Of a DNA stretch of 64,000 bases, positions 12,801-24,773 are shown piece after piece. The DNA comes from Pseudeuparius sepicola. Lineage: Eukaryota; Arthropoda; Insecta; Coleoptera; Anthribidae. Where the stretch lies: contig OY987298.1 of assembly GCA_963920635.1 (NCBI GenBank), positions 64,563,949 to 64,627,948 of the forward strand, in the 5' to 3' direction. The translations under genes were made by a program, and so were the position numbers. The notes under the pieces were generated by a model. The model made no database searches. It was not told the origin of the DNA and was given only the letters and a program-made list of their open reading frames with translations. How positions within the stretch are numbered: position 1 is the first letter of the stretch; each line of letters starts with the position of its first letter.

Positions 12801-14570
12801 ATCAAACATATTCATTATTATTATGGCAAGCATTACAACAATAAAACAACTTTTTTTATTTTGTATTTTCCTCAGAAATTAAAGAAATCGAGGTACTTTA
12901 GTTTTGAAGCATTTTCAGACTACATTTTCGGGCAATTCTGTACCTACATCTAAGAATAAGCTACTCTATGCCAACCTTATTTATTTTGCAAGCAAAAGTT
13001 TTTAGGAAGAATACCTATATTTTTGGGTGGTAAAAACTCATTAGGTATTCATCTGAATGCTCGCTTCAAGTTGGTAGTTATCTTAGGTCTACCAATAATA
13101 TGTACCTAAGGTAAGGTATATAGGTATCAAGGCAAAGAGTACAATTTCCTGTTTTTACTTTAATTCATCGCCAAAATGTTGGTACCAGGGACGGGATTCT
13201 TTTTTATTTTTGAGCTAAGATTAAACTACTCTGGGGCCATCATCTCTGCTTCCAGAAAGACTCGAAATGAGATCATTAAATGTCGTGACGCCATATGACA
13301 TAAGTACCTGTCGAAAAGACATTTAATTAAATAAATTGCCAAAATACGCTTTATTTGTGATTTTATCGAAAAAAGTTATTTGAAAAAGTTACTTGGAATT
13401 TTATTTGACCCCCATGTACAAATTTTCAGACAAAAATTCTGACAACGATAAATTTTTAATTTTTTGAAAAAATATCAAATTAATAAATTTCATTTTTTTT
13501 GGTGTACCATATTTGACTTTAGAATTGTTTGCCTATCATATAAACGTAATATTTTTTAGTTATGGACCCTTTTTGGGTTGTAATCAGTTAGTTTCAAGAA
13601 AAACTCAACTAACAAGGTGCAATTTTGGACGATTAATTTTTTGTTACAATGTATTGCCAGATGTAATTGCTCCTTGTTACAAACGCCTAGTCCGGCCCTG
13701 TCGGACCTTCTAGGTGTTTATAGTCGCCCCCGCTGCTGGCCATATGTAGGGGTGTGTGTGTGCATGTGTGTACGCCCAGACCACTTCCCCGGCCTCTACA
13801 GGGCGCAGTTTTCGATATTTCGAGTCGAAATTTCGCGTATGGCGGCGCATGCTTACGGACCCCAGACCTATGGAAGGGCGCCCGAATCGGAAAAGCCGTT
13901 TGGCCCCAGGAATTTTTTTTTCGATTTTTTTTAAAGGGCCCGGCGTTTCGTACCTAGGTCGTCGATCGAGTTCGACTTTGGCGTGGGGCCCCGGACCCGT
14001 ATGGGCCTCTCCCGTGCCGAAGTTTTTTAGAATTGCAGGTTATTTTTGTTTGAAATTCCTCCGTTTTGGGCACGGAAACCCACGGTTATGTGGCGATCAG
14101 CTGTTAGATCGATTCTTGGTAATGGGTGGGTAATGATCTGTGATATTGTGAGTAATATTGACATTATCTAGGTATGACCGTCAACTTATACTTTCTTTTT
14201 TAGAAACCAAATACAAGAACCACGCAAATGGGTAATGAACGGGGAATATGTTAATCGGAAGCTAAAAAGTGATTGTTTGGCACAGTACAACAGCCGCCCT
14301 TCAAATGCGAAAAGGATACATCCTAACTTGATATTTTAGTTATATAAACAAAGATAAACTGTGCATGTGCAGATATCAAAAATTGTGGCACGTTCAAGTG
14401 GCCCGTGCTGACCTTCGACTTGACACGCAAAATCCATTAGAAATGTAGCTTTACAATATAGGTATATGAAAGATGCTATCTTCCAATTGAAATCCTCATT
14501 TTGAAGATATCTATTAGGTATGCCATTATTTAGTGCGTTTTACGGCAACACTCTCTTTCCACAACTTTAT
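9880..14570. other. Long AT-rich region without recognised genes
   Basis: I see no convincing coding region. Short open frames at 11291-11545, 11999-12259 and 12297-12488 have ordinary amino-acid composition but no family I recognise. Around 13700-14010 there is a GC-richer patch with overlapping frames in several phases and runs of T, which argues against real coding. Confidence 0.4.
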
Positions 14571-14606
14571 GACATTCAAAATGATATCGAGGACTGCACG
14601 CTGAAA

Positions 14607-14920
14607 TATAATTAGACGATCAAAAGAACTTACTGCAGTTCGATCGTAATTACATAAGGCGTGCAGTCCGAAGGTATCATTATCCTCCCGCACGTTGGCC
14701 TAGTTATGGTTGACACAGAAGCTAGAGAAGATATTTTTAAACCGACGAAATTAAATCGGGGAAGCGCGGCCGACTGGTAGAGGGGGGTTTCCTAGCTATC
14801 TCAGTTGCAAGAAACAGCACGTACTACATGGTGTTCAAAATGATATTCTCTTCGGACTGCACGCCTCATGTAATTACGATCGAACTTCAGGTAAGTTCTT
14901 TTGACCGTCTAATTTTCTTT
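14607..14920. repeat. Inverted repeat, ~85-bp arms, 145-bp spacer
   Basis: The left arm (about 14607-14690) and right arm (about 14834-14920) are reverse complements with few differences. Shared blocks are TTAGACGATCAAAAGAACTT, 'TTCGATCGTAATTACAT' and 'GGCGTGCAGTCCGAAG'. The 11-mer GGACTGCACGC occurs once more at about 14592, just outside the left arm, preceded by TTCAAAATGATAT as in the right arm, so the left side is itself partly folded. Transcribed, this would form a long hairpin. No coding was seen; a MITE remnant is likely. Confidence 0.65.
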
Positions 14921-15039
14921 CGCAATTGTTACGCAACACGGGTACTTACTTTTCTGTTTATTTTATGAATTTCCATATTTAACTATGAGATAACCGCGGT
15001 GGATATATATCAAATCTGTTGCTGTAGGTAGCCCGTCCT

Positions 15040-15250
15040 TTTATTTATTCCACCGGCGGCCGCCCCCGGTCGTACTCGCCGGCCCCGGGAGTAATAATCA
15101 TGCCAGAGCGGCGGCATAATGCCATCACTTCGGGGGACGAAATGTCTATGACCCGCAGAAAGCCGGACCGAGCCGCCCGCCCTACTACAATGGCGCTTAA
15201 TTAATGTTACAGGCGATGGAACATGGAACTGCGGTTAAGTCTTCCGCTTT
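15040..15250. other. GC-rich patch
   Basis: CpG-rich sequence (CCGGCGGCCGCCCCCGG and similar) surrounded by AT-rich DNA. No open frame supports a protein. It could be a promoter-associated island or an old GC-rich repeat. Confidence 0.25.
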
Positions 15251-15259
15251 GCCAAGTTT

Positions 15260-18200
15260 AAGCAGGTCGGCTTGCGCCGAAATATTAAATTAAGTAGATA
15301 TTTTATAGAAATTGAAAATACCACCGTGATGTCCAGGCTGTAACAATTAGGTGTTACTCAAAAAAAAACTACAAAAAAATGTATTGAGAGAGCGAGATGC
15401 GGAGAGCAAGTTTTTCTCTTGGAACTAGTTATGAAGCGATGAAATAAAACACAATATTCTAAAAATAAGTTTTATTACACCTTGAGAATCGTTTGCATTA
15501 AATTGCCTTGCAAAAGAAAGTTACAATTTGAAAATCGTTTGCATTAAATTGATTTACAAAAGGAAGTTATCTACTCACAGTTACATAAGTTAAACAGAAG
15601 TAAATGAAATTTAAACAGAAGTAAATTTGAAAATTGCGGTTAAGCAATCGCCTTAGTTTACACACCGACTGAGATTTTAACTGCGGCTCGATTCTGTTCT
15701 TTCGACTTGGGTAAAATTAATAGAGTTCGACACAATACCTCAACTCCACATTCATGTAAGTCCGTGCCCAATATACGAGAACCAAACCAGACCACTTATA
15801 GCTGCAACGCTGCAGGGCCGACTGGCTGGGACGTGGGTCTTTGTTGTGGCTGGTAGATCGGTCGCTTAGCTGCACGTGACCAAACCAGAACTTGTGATGT
15901 GGTAGGAGGTGGTGTGGTGTAACAGCTTCGAAGTATCTGTGAAGTCGAAAACCAAGCAGTACCTACCCAATCTCTTAAGTCGAGAAAATATTCAGACAAG
16001 TAGGTATTAGGCGATGTTGTTTATATTTACTTATAATTTTGACTTGTAAGTTAGTAAAACTATCTTAATTACAACAATGTATATCTAATTAAATTAGGCT
16101 ATCTTCATAATTACTTAAAAAAACACTGTGCACAGAGATAGCGAACATAATGCAAAATATTTACTTGTTTGAAACTTGATATTTAAAAGAAATCCGAACG
16201 TCAGACTAGGACAAGAGAATTTTTGTTTTTGATTAAAAGTTATATCAACACACACTTATATGTTCTCTGGGTAAGTAAAACAAATTTAGTTCATAAAAGA
16301 GAAAATTCAATGATATAATGATAATAGCAAAAATAAATCTGAGGTGACTCTACGTTACGTTCCTTCAGGGATCAGACCTAGAGAGGTATCGTTGAAAATG
16401 AAGTAGGTTCAAAAATTTAAGATACGGTAATATAATCAGGTGCAGAACACAGGCCGAAATCCAGAGGACAGCTCGAGTTCGTAGAGCCTAGGTGAGTAGA
16501 TATCTCGAGAAAACGGTACGAGAAATACACAAAAAAAAATAAATGAAATAAAATCTACTCGCCAGGGCTTCCACGGACTTCCGCGGCGCTCGAACCCCTG
16601 TGGACTCCTCCTGTGCTGGCTGAAATGTAGCTGAACTCCTGGGGCGGTACACGTGGTTGACTACACGCCAGAAAACCAGGACTCCAGTAGACAAGTTTCA
16701 CATGAAATTGAAAGATAACAAATTAATATTAATAAAAGAATGGTAAAATTTCAACGATACACTCTTGATCACACCGCTAAATTAGGGTTAAAAAGTCGGA
16801 ACAAATGGCCAAGCCAAAAACACGATGCGAGCACCTCAAGAACGCAACGAAAAGTGTCTTGGGAACGAGAACTTGCCAGAACTTTTCGTGGTATGAATCC
16901 GGTTTCGAGATTATGGAACATTCTATCGAATTCTATAGACAACCCGCGAAAATCCTTAATAAAAAGGCATTATGGAAAAACTAAAATTTCGAACACAACA
17001 TCCGTTTGTGTTTGTGATTCGTACCACAAAAAAGGTTAGGTAGATGATTGACAAAATTGACACTTGACCGGGGAATTGACTGCAATCACAAATCACTTTA
17101 GTTAGATACGTTTGATGTGATCGGAATAGTATCAGGTATTTATTCTCCAAAAGTAAGTACAACAAATTAAAAGGTATTTTACTTTAACAAGCAATCAAAG
17201 GGAATTATTTAGTTACATACCTGAACCTTGGAATCTGGCTCGCCGACCAATATTCACACAACCGCAAAATACAAATCCCTATCAGAAGAAGAAGAGTCTA
17301 ATCGTATGCGCGATAGGCGTAGCATTATCTTCCGGTTACAGGGGTGGTTCAATAATGAACTGATAAATTTAATGAAATTAAAACGCTGTAACGGAATGAG
17401 ACAAAATTTCCGTTACAAGGCATGGCAGCGAACTATTTTTGTTATGAGGTTATTTTAAAGGAAAAATTTGTCTAATGTTCATAGAGAGTTTTATGGCAGA
17501 TTGGGATACTGTGACGCGCTAAACAAAGGGGGGATTTTCGTGCCTCTCATATATATATGTTCTTAATAGTTCGTTAACAAATTTACCAAATTCCTCAAGT
17601 GGACTGTAGATGGCTTTAACGCGTAGTTTGAAAGATTGCTAATAGTTCAAAATCAAAATAAATATGAAATGTGAGATGTTCGCCTAAGATAAGTATACTT
17701 TTTTATGCTCCTGGCTTGGGTATGCTGATGGTTGTCTCCGTGCAATGCGAGCATAGATTTAATTAGACGTAGCGAATTCGCGAGAATTATTGATGTGTTG
17801 ATTTCAATTATTGTTTTCGTATCCTCCATAAGACCGGAAGTGTCCGTCGTCCTTCCTTCTTGCCGGGGGTTGCCCTGCTAAAGTTAACAAATAATGCCCC
17901 GATTCTTAAAGGACGATCCCTTATCAATTGAATATTTATGTGTCTATTTTGATTTGTTTTCAAAACTGATTCACGGAATCCATCATTAAGTATTCCCATA
18001 AACCCCAGAAACTCCAAAAAGCGCATTTAGATACCTCTTGCTTCAACAATTTGTCAAGTTATTAGATATTTCATATAATTGCAAACATTTGGAAAATAAG
18101 TGTTATTCCCGTGTCTGCTACATACTTTCCGAAGTTCAGTTATATTAGGATAACTACCAGGGCCCCCTATACGAGTAGTATGGTTCAGGCAATTTAGGTA

Positions 18201-18320
18201 CCTACACACGGTGTTTAATTATTATGATCGCATTTTTTCGTTATTTTCAATAGGCCATAACTTTTTTTAATAGAACGACTAGGTATAGGTATATTTGGTT
18301 GGTCGAGCTCTAAATATTGA
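15260..18320. other. No recognisable gene
   Basis: AT-rich with scattered short open frames on both strands (for example 16740-17039 and 17808-18026) that match no family I know. A short direct repeat of about 20 bp (AAATCGTTTGCATTAAATTG) at 15486 and 15533 is the only repeat noticed. Confidence 0.4.
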
Positions 18321-19150
18321 CTAGATTGTAGATTGTAGATTTTCTCGGGGTCGTTTAGCCCTAATGGCCTTTCTTCACTGCGACCTATGTAGATCTTTTG
18401 TGATTGACCCTACTCTAATAAATGCCGAGGTCACCTAAGCTTTTAATAAAGCTCAGTATTTTCCTTGGGGCCATGTTGCCAATTTCGTTTGGATTTATAT
18501 CAATCTTTTTGAAGTGTTTGAGTCTGCTTCGGATTAAGAGGGGACACTCGCAGAGTATATGCTCGCTAGTCTCATCTCGTTCGTTGCAGAATCTACATAG
18601 TCCATTATCTGTTTTGTCCATTTTTTTAAGATGATATCTTAATGGGCAGTGTCCAGTAAGGAGACCTGTGATTAGTCTTACTTCATTCTTGTTTAGAGTC
18701 AGAAGTTTTTTGGCGTTCTCAGGCGAATAGGTCAGAAATCGTTTCGCTTGTCTTTGGCCCGGAGTGTTCTTTCTTTTTCCCATATTTTGATCTCTCCCAA
18801 TAGGAGGCTTTTATTTATGCCACAGAATGGTTAAGGACCGTAAAATGGGGCCTTAGCCCCTTCTCGAGCGAGGCTATCAGCTATTTCATTGCCATGAACA
18901 CCTTCGTGCCCTGGCACCGACATTAAGGTCAATCTATTGCCTATGGCCAGTTGCTTTAGATGTGCTTTGCATTCCCAGGCAACTTTAGACTCATAAGTAT
19001 AGGACTTCAGAGCTCTTAGTGCTTCCTGACTGTGTGATAAAATGTATATTCTTGCCCCCTTGATGCGTCTGTTGATGCAGTCATGGGCACATACCTACAT
19101 TTATGGCTTGGAGTTCTGCCTGGAAAATGGAGGGAGTCTTACCTAGGGAC
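18321..19150 (-). mobile_element. Non-LTR retrotransposon, 5'-truncated 3' end
   Basis: The 3' end of a non-LTR (LINE) element in minus orientation. It consists of the RNase H domain and C-terminal zinc-binding tail of ORF2, a short 3' UTR ending near CGACCCCGAGAAA, and a tail made of three copies of the 7-mer ATCTACA (18321-18341 on the plus strand). A terminal microsatellite-like tail and 5' truncation are usual for such elements. The presence of RNase H points to the I/LOA/R1-like group rather than RTE or CR1; the clade is not certain. The truncation point on the upstream side is about 19150. Confidence 0.8.
18415..19135 (-). pseudogene. LINE ORF2 C-terminus (RNase H + CCHC tail), broken
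   Basis: Read from 19135 downward, the frame shows SIFQAELQAI, the start of an RNase H strand-helix. It then has a small insertion/frameshift near 19090, then INRRIKGARIYILSHSQEAL, then VPGHEGVHGNEIADSLAREG, the diagnostic H-x-GNExAD block. A TAA at 18831-18833 interrupts it. The final open piece (122 codons, ending at 18415) has LTGHCPLRYHL followed by CRFCNERDETSEHILCECP, the Cys/His motif that closes ORF2 in many insect LINEs. At least one frameshift and one stop make this a dead copy. The reverse transcriptase and endonuclease domains are absent. Confidence 0.82.
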
Positions 19151-19471
19151 TGTGAGGTAATGTGATTAAGGCCGTATTTGACTTGTTTGACCAAGTTTTC
19201 TGACACTTTTTGATGATAACCTAAAAAACATTTTTTCTTATTATAAATTTATCTTTTGTTTTTTGAAACTAAATTACCTTATTAACAAAAAAAAAACAAT
19301 TACAAACAAAATTGACGGTATAAATTTTCACACGAAATTATGTAAAAACCTTTTTCTGGCCTTTTTAAACCTAAAATCTATCTGGTTTTAATATTGGTAA
19401 AACTTCAACATAATTGTGAGTAAAATTTCAACCTTTTCTCAATATTTTCTAATAATTTAAAAAAATTTCTA

Positions 19472-19509
19472 GCCCTGATGAAGGTCACGAAGTAGACCGA
19501 AAGCTTGGT
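19472..19509 (+). ncRNA. Hammerhead-ribozyme-like motif (Penelope type)
   Basis: The core CTGATGA is followed by a stem II candidate GGTC/GACC with an 8-nt loop. Next come GAAA and then GCTT, with flanking GCC and GGT able to pair as a short stem I. The AGCT after the GAAA core is self-complementary, as in the minimal stem III of PLE hammerheads, which are thought to act as dimers; the predicted cleavage is after GCTT. The sequence differs from the copies at 38167 and 49776 but has the same architecture, so it probably derives from another PLE. No PLE coding sequence was recognised next to it. Activity is untested. Confidence 0.55.
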
Positions 19510-19709
19510 ATTATAAAAAGAAGTTAATATATACCCTTCTGGCTGCAAAACTACTAAGTAAAACTACACAGCCGTAAACTAGCTATTTATAAATAAATTC
19601 TTAGAATAAATCTATTAGGTATAATTTTACTCAATTCAAATAGAAATTATTATTTTCCATGTTATTTATCAAATTTCAAATCGCGTTTTTTTCGCATCAC
19701 CAATATATA

Positions 19710-20382
19710 CAGTGTCTGCCAGAAAGTTGGACACAAATGGGAATTTTCTTTATTTGAAGGTTCTCAAAAAAATTATTCTTGATACAAGTTGGCGCTTGTG
19801 CTTAAAGTCAAAATCCACCCGTAAAAATTTTGAAATTTCTATTCGTATACAGGGAAGGTTGAAAAATATGAAAATTCGTCAAGAAAAAAGTACCCTTATT
19901 TTTAGAACTACAGCAGAATGGCACTAAGAAAAGTTGTTTAGAATCCCAAGAAAATGTCAAATATTATGAATTTACAGTCACATACTCAAAATAAAAAATT
20001 ACACTTTCGCAATTTTATTCATCACACTGTATAATTTTTATTGTTGAATTATCATTTATTAAATAAATCTTGAATTGTCGCTACATTAAAATATTTTTAT
20101 GTTCCGCAGATTAGTTGCTAGGTTACATTTGAAATCGTAGGAGTATTTTACCTGGACACAAAAAAACGACAAACTTTGCAGAACTTTCAGTTATTAAGTG
20201 TTTTTAAGATGCTAGTTGAACGTAAATAAAAATCATTGGTATCGTACTGTCATGCTCGAAGATGTGCCTCAAAATGTATATCTAACATTATTCCTTTACT
20301 CAATGGTATTATAGAGAATATGTTTTTGAGAAACTTCAATAAATGCAATTCCCATTTGTCTCCAACTTTCTGGCAGACACTT
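19710..20382. mobile_element. MITE with TIR CAGTGTCTGCCAGAAAGTTGG
   Basis: The left end (CAGTGTCTGCCAGAAAGTTG, continuing ~35 bp) and right end are inverted copies with few mismatches. TA lies immediately outside both ends (19708-19709 and 20383-20384), indicating a Tc1/mariner-type non-autonomous element of 673 bp. The open frame starting in the left TIR has no resemblance to a transposase. Confidence 0.8.
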
Positions 20383-20751
20383 TATAAGACTTGTCGTACT
20401 CGCGTCAAAACCTGTGGCGTGAAAAGCAGGAGAAGCCTTCGTTTATCTTTGATGCAGTTTCTCCAAGTTACTACGGTTAGCAGTAGCAGGACCGAGTCGC
20501 CGATGGGGGTAAGTGGGTAGACATTTCTTATAACTGCGCGCAATAGTTAATCGTATCTCAAAGCTCAATCTCTCGTTCTCTCATACAGTCCGCTACTCGT
20601 TTCGCTGCTCAACAACTCTTATCAGTTGAATTCCTAGCAATTAAATTTGGCTTATTTTTGCAAAGTATGATAATTGTTAGAGAAATTTCTGTCACTATTA
20701 ACTAATATTTATTTATGCTCGCAGAGCTGGGAATATCTTAAAATATATATA

Positions 20752-22250
20752 CAGGGTGAGTTTTTTTCGATGACCACTATGGGGATCTCGGAAAATAGCA
20801 GAGCTAGAACAAAGGTTAAATGAAAGAATTGCAGTTTTGGATTTTTAAAAAAGTTCATGGCTCACTAGATATTTTGAAAAGAGTGATTTTTTGCTATTTC
20901 ATCAGATCTCTGTAGCTCCCTTATTTCTGATTATACAGAAAAACTGTAGAGACAAAAATTGTAGATAATTTTGGGCTTTATTAAGATAATCTAATCCAAT
21001 TTTTTATGTTGTTTGTGATTTTTGAGATATGACATAAACTTGTGTTTTTTTAAATGTAAATCATAGTTGGCCTTATCAAATCGGCCATTTTTTGAGCTTT
21101 CCAAAGATATAAAACTCAAATTCAAATCATTGTTATTTTAAAAGGTCACTTTGTAAAATAAAGAAGGTGTTCAAACAATCCACTATTATTATTTATGCAA
21201 ATACTGCATATTTTTAAAACTGAATTTGTCCCCTTTCTTAGAGAGCACCTGTCAATACTGGCAATTGCTTCTAAAACAGCTGCTCTTAATTCAGCATTAA
21301 TTGTCTCATACTTTATTTTGTACTGTTCCCCACAAAAAGAAATCCAAAACAGACAAATCGGAAGATCGGGGCTGCCAGGAAATAGGTCTAGTTCTCCCTA
21401 TCCAACTATTTGGATATAGCTGATCTAGGTAATTTCTTACGGGCAAATAATTATATGTGGTGGAGCTCCATCATGATAATTTTTGTTTTATTTTGTTACA
21501 TTTTGTTACCAGCTAAAAATAAAATATTTGAAAGTTTGAAGTATGTCTTATTATAAAATAGAACATAATTATGAAAATATTCCATGGCGGACTATGTGAA
21601 AATTTAAAAAAAAAATCAGAAAATTAGCCATAGCTCTTTTATTTTTTATAATAACTATGCCGAGTCTAAGATCAAAAATATACTAAAATTACTCAAGAAC
21701 TATAAAAAATTCGAATATTTTCTAAAATTTATTTGTGGCGCAAATATAGTGTGTCCCACTTAAGGACTGACCACCAATGTAAAATTTTTATTTAGCCATA
21801 GCTCTTTTATTTTTTATAATAACTATGCCTAGTAGTATATCTTTGGAAAGCTCAAAAAATGGCCGATTTAATAAGGCCACAGCCAACTATGATTTACATT
21901 TAAAAAAACACAAGTTTATGTCATATCTCAAAAATCACAACAACAAAAAAATTGGATTTTTTTATATTATTAAGTCCAAAATTATCTACAATTTTTGTCT
22001 CTACAGCTTTTCTGTATAATCAGAAATAACTGAGCTACAGAGATCTGATGAAATAGCAAAAATCACTCTTTTAAAAATATCTAGTATATTGAGTATATAT
22101 AGTATATTGAGAGCCATGAACTTTTTTAAAAATCCAAGAGGGGCATTAGATTGAGCATTCAAAACTGCAATTGTTTCCCCATTTAACCTTTGTTCTAGCT
22201 CTGCTATTTTCCGAGATCACCATAGTGGGCATCGAAAAAAACTCACCCTG
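20752..22250 (-). mobile_element. Mariner-type element with ~360-415 bp TIRs
   Basis: The ends read CAGGGTGAGTTTTTTTCGAT and its inverted copy, with TA on both sides. The TIRs extend inward to about 21112 and from about 21835 and are largely complementary. The interior holds a short transposase remnant on the minus strand. Within the right half, a segment around 21665-21790 (TCTAAGATCAAAAATATACT and onward, including a partial CAGTGTGTCCCACTT end) recurs just outside the element at 22262-22392. This indicates a local duplication or insertion from the neighbouring MITE family. Confidence 0.82.
21306..21415 (-). pseudogene. Mariner-type transposase scrap
   Basis: About 36 codons with WIGRTRPISWQPRSSDLSVL followed by DFFLWGTVQNKV and a stop. 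This is the block around the third catalytic Asp of the same transposase type as at 4422-5167 (WIGR...PPRSPDLTPLDFFLWGT). It confirms that the 20752-22250 element is a relative. The rest of the gene is deleted. Confidence 0.75.
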
Positions 22251-22807
22251 TATATAATTTTAGGGTCTAAGATCAAAAATATACTAAAATTACTCAAGAA
22301 CTAGAAAACATTCGAATATTTTCTAAAATTTTTTTGTGGCGCAAATACAGTGTGTCCCACTGAAGGACTGACCACCCCTGTAAAATTTTTCTTTATAGCT
22401 CGATTTTCATAAACTTTTTTTTGTTGGATAGAGGTTCAAAAATGGCATCAAACGCATAATTCAGGTGCCTCGTGCGTTAAAGTCATGGCCCACTGAGACG
22501 GTGTTTTAGTGCTGAAATTTCGAGAAGTACTATTAGGTTTTTTTTTGGAGAAAAATTAATGCCAGACTCTTATTCAGCATTGTTCGAAACCCAAACGTAC
22601 CAATTTGCATTGCGGTAGCTCTACAGGGAATTTCAAAATTTTTATTGCCACACTTAAGGGCTGACCACCCCCGTAAATTTTTTATTAATAGCTCGATTTT
22701 CATAAACTTTTTTGTTGGGTAGAGCTTTAAAAATGGCATTAAATGCATAATTCAGGTGCCTCGTGCGTTAAATTCATGGCCCACTGAGACGGTGTTTTAG
22801 TGCTGAA

Positions 22808-23031
22808 AGTTAAATTAACGATTTCGAAAAATACGTTTTTAAAACAATTTATTTTGACAGTTACAACAGGGCAGCGTCTACTGCTACAAGACAAGATAGA
22901 ACTGATTAACAATAGAGCAAAGCTTAAATATATAGGGATACAAAATGCAACTTAGCCTACACGTGCCCGCGCACTCAGCACTTTGTCTGCACTTTAACAC
23001 AATCAGGACCATTGTTCATAGCGACGTAACT
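22808..23031 (-). repeat. Errantivirus 3' LTR
   Basis: 224 bp, apparently identical to 30404-30627. It begins AGTTAAATTAACG and ends GCGACGTAACT on the plus strand, with the inverted AGTT...AACT ends of gypsy/17.6-type elements. TGAA precedes it. Confidence 0.95.
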
Positions 23032-23042
23032 CCTCCCTCCTT
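23032..23042 (-). other. Errantivirus polypurine tract
   Basis: On the minus strand AAGGAGGGAGG directly abuts the 3' LTR, the position and composition expected for the plus-strand primer. Confidence 0.8.
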
Positions 23043-23195
23043 AAGACGAAAATATCAACCTGGAGGGTTGTTTTTCCGTTTCTTTCTCCACCATTTCAAT
23101 TTTGACTTGTCCTCTTCTTTTTTTGAATTTTCTTTGATATATTTTCCATCCAATATATCCAGTAAGTAGTAGAAAAATAATAATGATGCTTGTAG

Positions 23196-24773
23196 CTAAT
23201 CCATAGCTGAGGGTATATGTATCTTCTGAATATCGGGGACTTGCAAAAGTGTAGACTTTTCCTGAAGCTTGTGAATATTTTCTAAGTTAATAGTTTGGAG
23301 TTGAAGTGGCTTCGCTCGTAGGTAGTTAAAGTTGAGGTCATTTATTCCAATTTCTAGTAAATTAAACGGTTTTCCATTTATTTCTTCATTTTTATTAATA
23401 AATTGGAAATCTTTGACTTTGATTTCACAATTTCCTGGCAAATGTATCAAATTAGGTTCGTTGATAATTTTGATTTCTTCTTTCTTTTGACAATTTGTTG
23501 AAATTTTGAGTGTTTCTTCGGCAGGAATAGCAATAATGTATTCACTGTTGATTGCTTGGATTATTGGGTTTATTATGTTAATTGGTAAACCATGACAAAA
23601 CTTTCCTTCGGCTTCCTTTATCATGGAAATTATGCATTCGTTTGAGTGAGGCGTGAGTGAATTTTGACAAATATACATATTTTCAACCTTGGGACATTCC
23701 TCGTTCTGGAACTGTTGTTGGTTCGAGCCAAGTATAAGGTAAGGGTGACTCGGGATAACAATTGAATTTTTAATTGGGATTGGGAACAATCGATATGTTT
23801 GAAATTTTTCGTGTGAAAATATTGGAAAATGAATTGCAAATATAATTTTATCATTATTAAAGTTTACTTGTATTCCAGCGAGTTCATAATAAGAAATTAC
23901 ATTTTTTAATCTTAAAATGGATTCAATAGAGTATAAATTTTTCAAATATTTAATCATGGAACGTAATTGCAATGCAGAAATTATTGAACCATGTAAAGTA
24001 TTAAGTTTTGCGAACATTATCGCGTTTTCCAAATTATCGAGAAAAGTTATGAGATTTTGACAATTAAGAATAGTTTGATCCAAAATGTTTTGTGCTTGTA
24101 AAGATGCAGAAATATCGTTAATGGTTTTATTGATATTAACCTCAAAATTTTCTAATTTTTCTTTTATCAAATTTTGATTTGATTGCAAAATTGTTATAGT
24201 AGAATTATAATTATCAATAAGTTGCTTTGTTAATGAGATTTGTAGAGAAACTTCCTTCGTAAAGGATTGCTGATTATTTTGAAGTGCGTAAATCGCTTTA
24301 TCATACTTTTCACCATCGTCAGAATCTAGTGTGCCAAAAAGCCATTTTGAAGCTTTACCTACGATATTTATTAAACCTCTCTTACTTCTATTATGGGGAG
24401 TAATATTATCTAATTTTCTTTCTACTTCCATTATTAAATATTCTACATGTTGTAGTAGGTTATATAAAACATTAGAATAGGAGTTAGTAGCGATTTCTGA
24501 TATATTATTTTTATCTAAAGATAATTTCATGATGCTATAAAATTTACGCATATTATTTAATTGATTAATTATAGGATTAATTTTAATATAGTGAATAAAA
24601 GTGTGTTTTGTTTCAGTAATTTTTGTATCTCCTAACTGGAAAGGTAGTAAAGGAGTTTTTATAGGTGTAAAAGTCATTTCAGTCGTCGTTGTCAGTGTCA
24701 AAACCGGAGTCAAGATTAATAACGTTGTCGTCAGGGACAGCATAACTGCAGGAAGGAATTGTATCAATGTCAA
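23196..24773 (-). CDS. env: Errantivirus Env (baculovirus F-like), anchor out of frame
   Basis: 525 codons. The N-terminus is a hydrophobic signal-like segment (residues ~5-27). A furin-type site RSKR at residues 129-132 is followed by GLINIVGKASKWLFGTLD, the conserved start of the membrane-fusing subunit shared by insect errantivirus Env and baculovirus F proteins. Several N-x-S/T sites are present. The start overlaps the end of pol by 95 bp, as in gypsy-type elements where env is made from a spliced mRNA. The frame stops at 23196, before any transmembrane helix. A hydrophobic Ile/Leu-rich stretch with a basic tail is encoded just downstream (about 23070-23200) in a different frame. So an indel has separated the ectodomain from its anchor, or the sequence has an error here. 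Confidence 0.85.
   Translation of the reverse strand: MTLIQFLPAVMLSLTTTLLILTPVLTLTTTTEMTFTPIKTPLLPFQLGDTKITETKHTFIHYIKINPIINQLNNMRKFYSIMKLSLDKNNISEIATNSYSNVLYNLLQHVEYLIMEVERKLDNITPHNRSKRGLINIVGKASKWLFGTLDSDDGEKYDKAIYALQNNQQSFTKEVSLQISLTKQLIDNYNSTITILQSNQNLIKEKLENFEVNINKTINDISASLQAQNILDQTILNCQNLITFLDNLENAIMFAKLNTLHGSIISALQLRSMIKYLKNLYSIESILRLKNVISYYELAGIQVNFNNDKIIFAIHFPIFSHEKFQTYRLFPIPIKNSIVIPSHPYLILGSNQQQFQNEECPKVENMYICQNSLTPHSNECIISMIKEAEGKFCHGLPINIINPIIQAINSEYIIAIPAEETLKISTNCQKKEEIKIINEPNLIHLPGNCEIKVKDFQFINKNEEINGKPFNLLEIGINDLNFNYLRAKPLQLQTINLENIHKLQEKSTLLQVPDIQKIHIPSAMD

Noticed and set aside
13617..14133. Overlapping frames of 67-125 codons in a GC-rich patch
   Set aside because: Three phases are open at once, composition is biased, and poly-T runs encode Phe-rich tails; no family match.
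18422..18634. 70-codon plus-strand frame
   Set aside because: Antisense shadow of the LINE ORF2 tail, which shows conserved Cys/His motifs on the minus strand.
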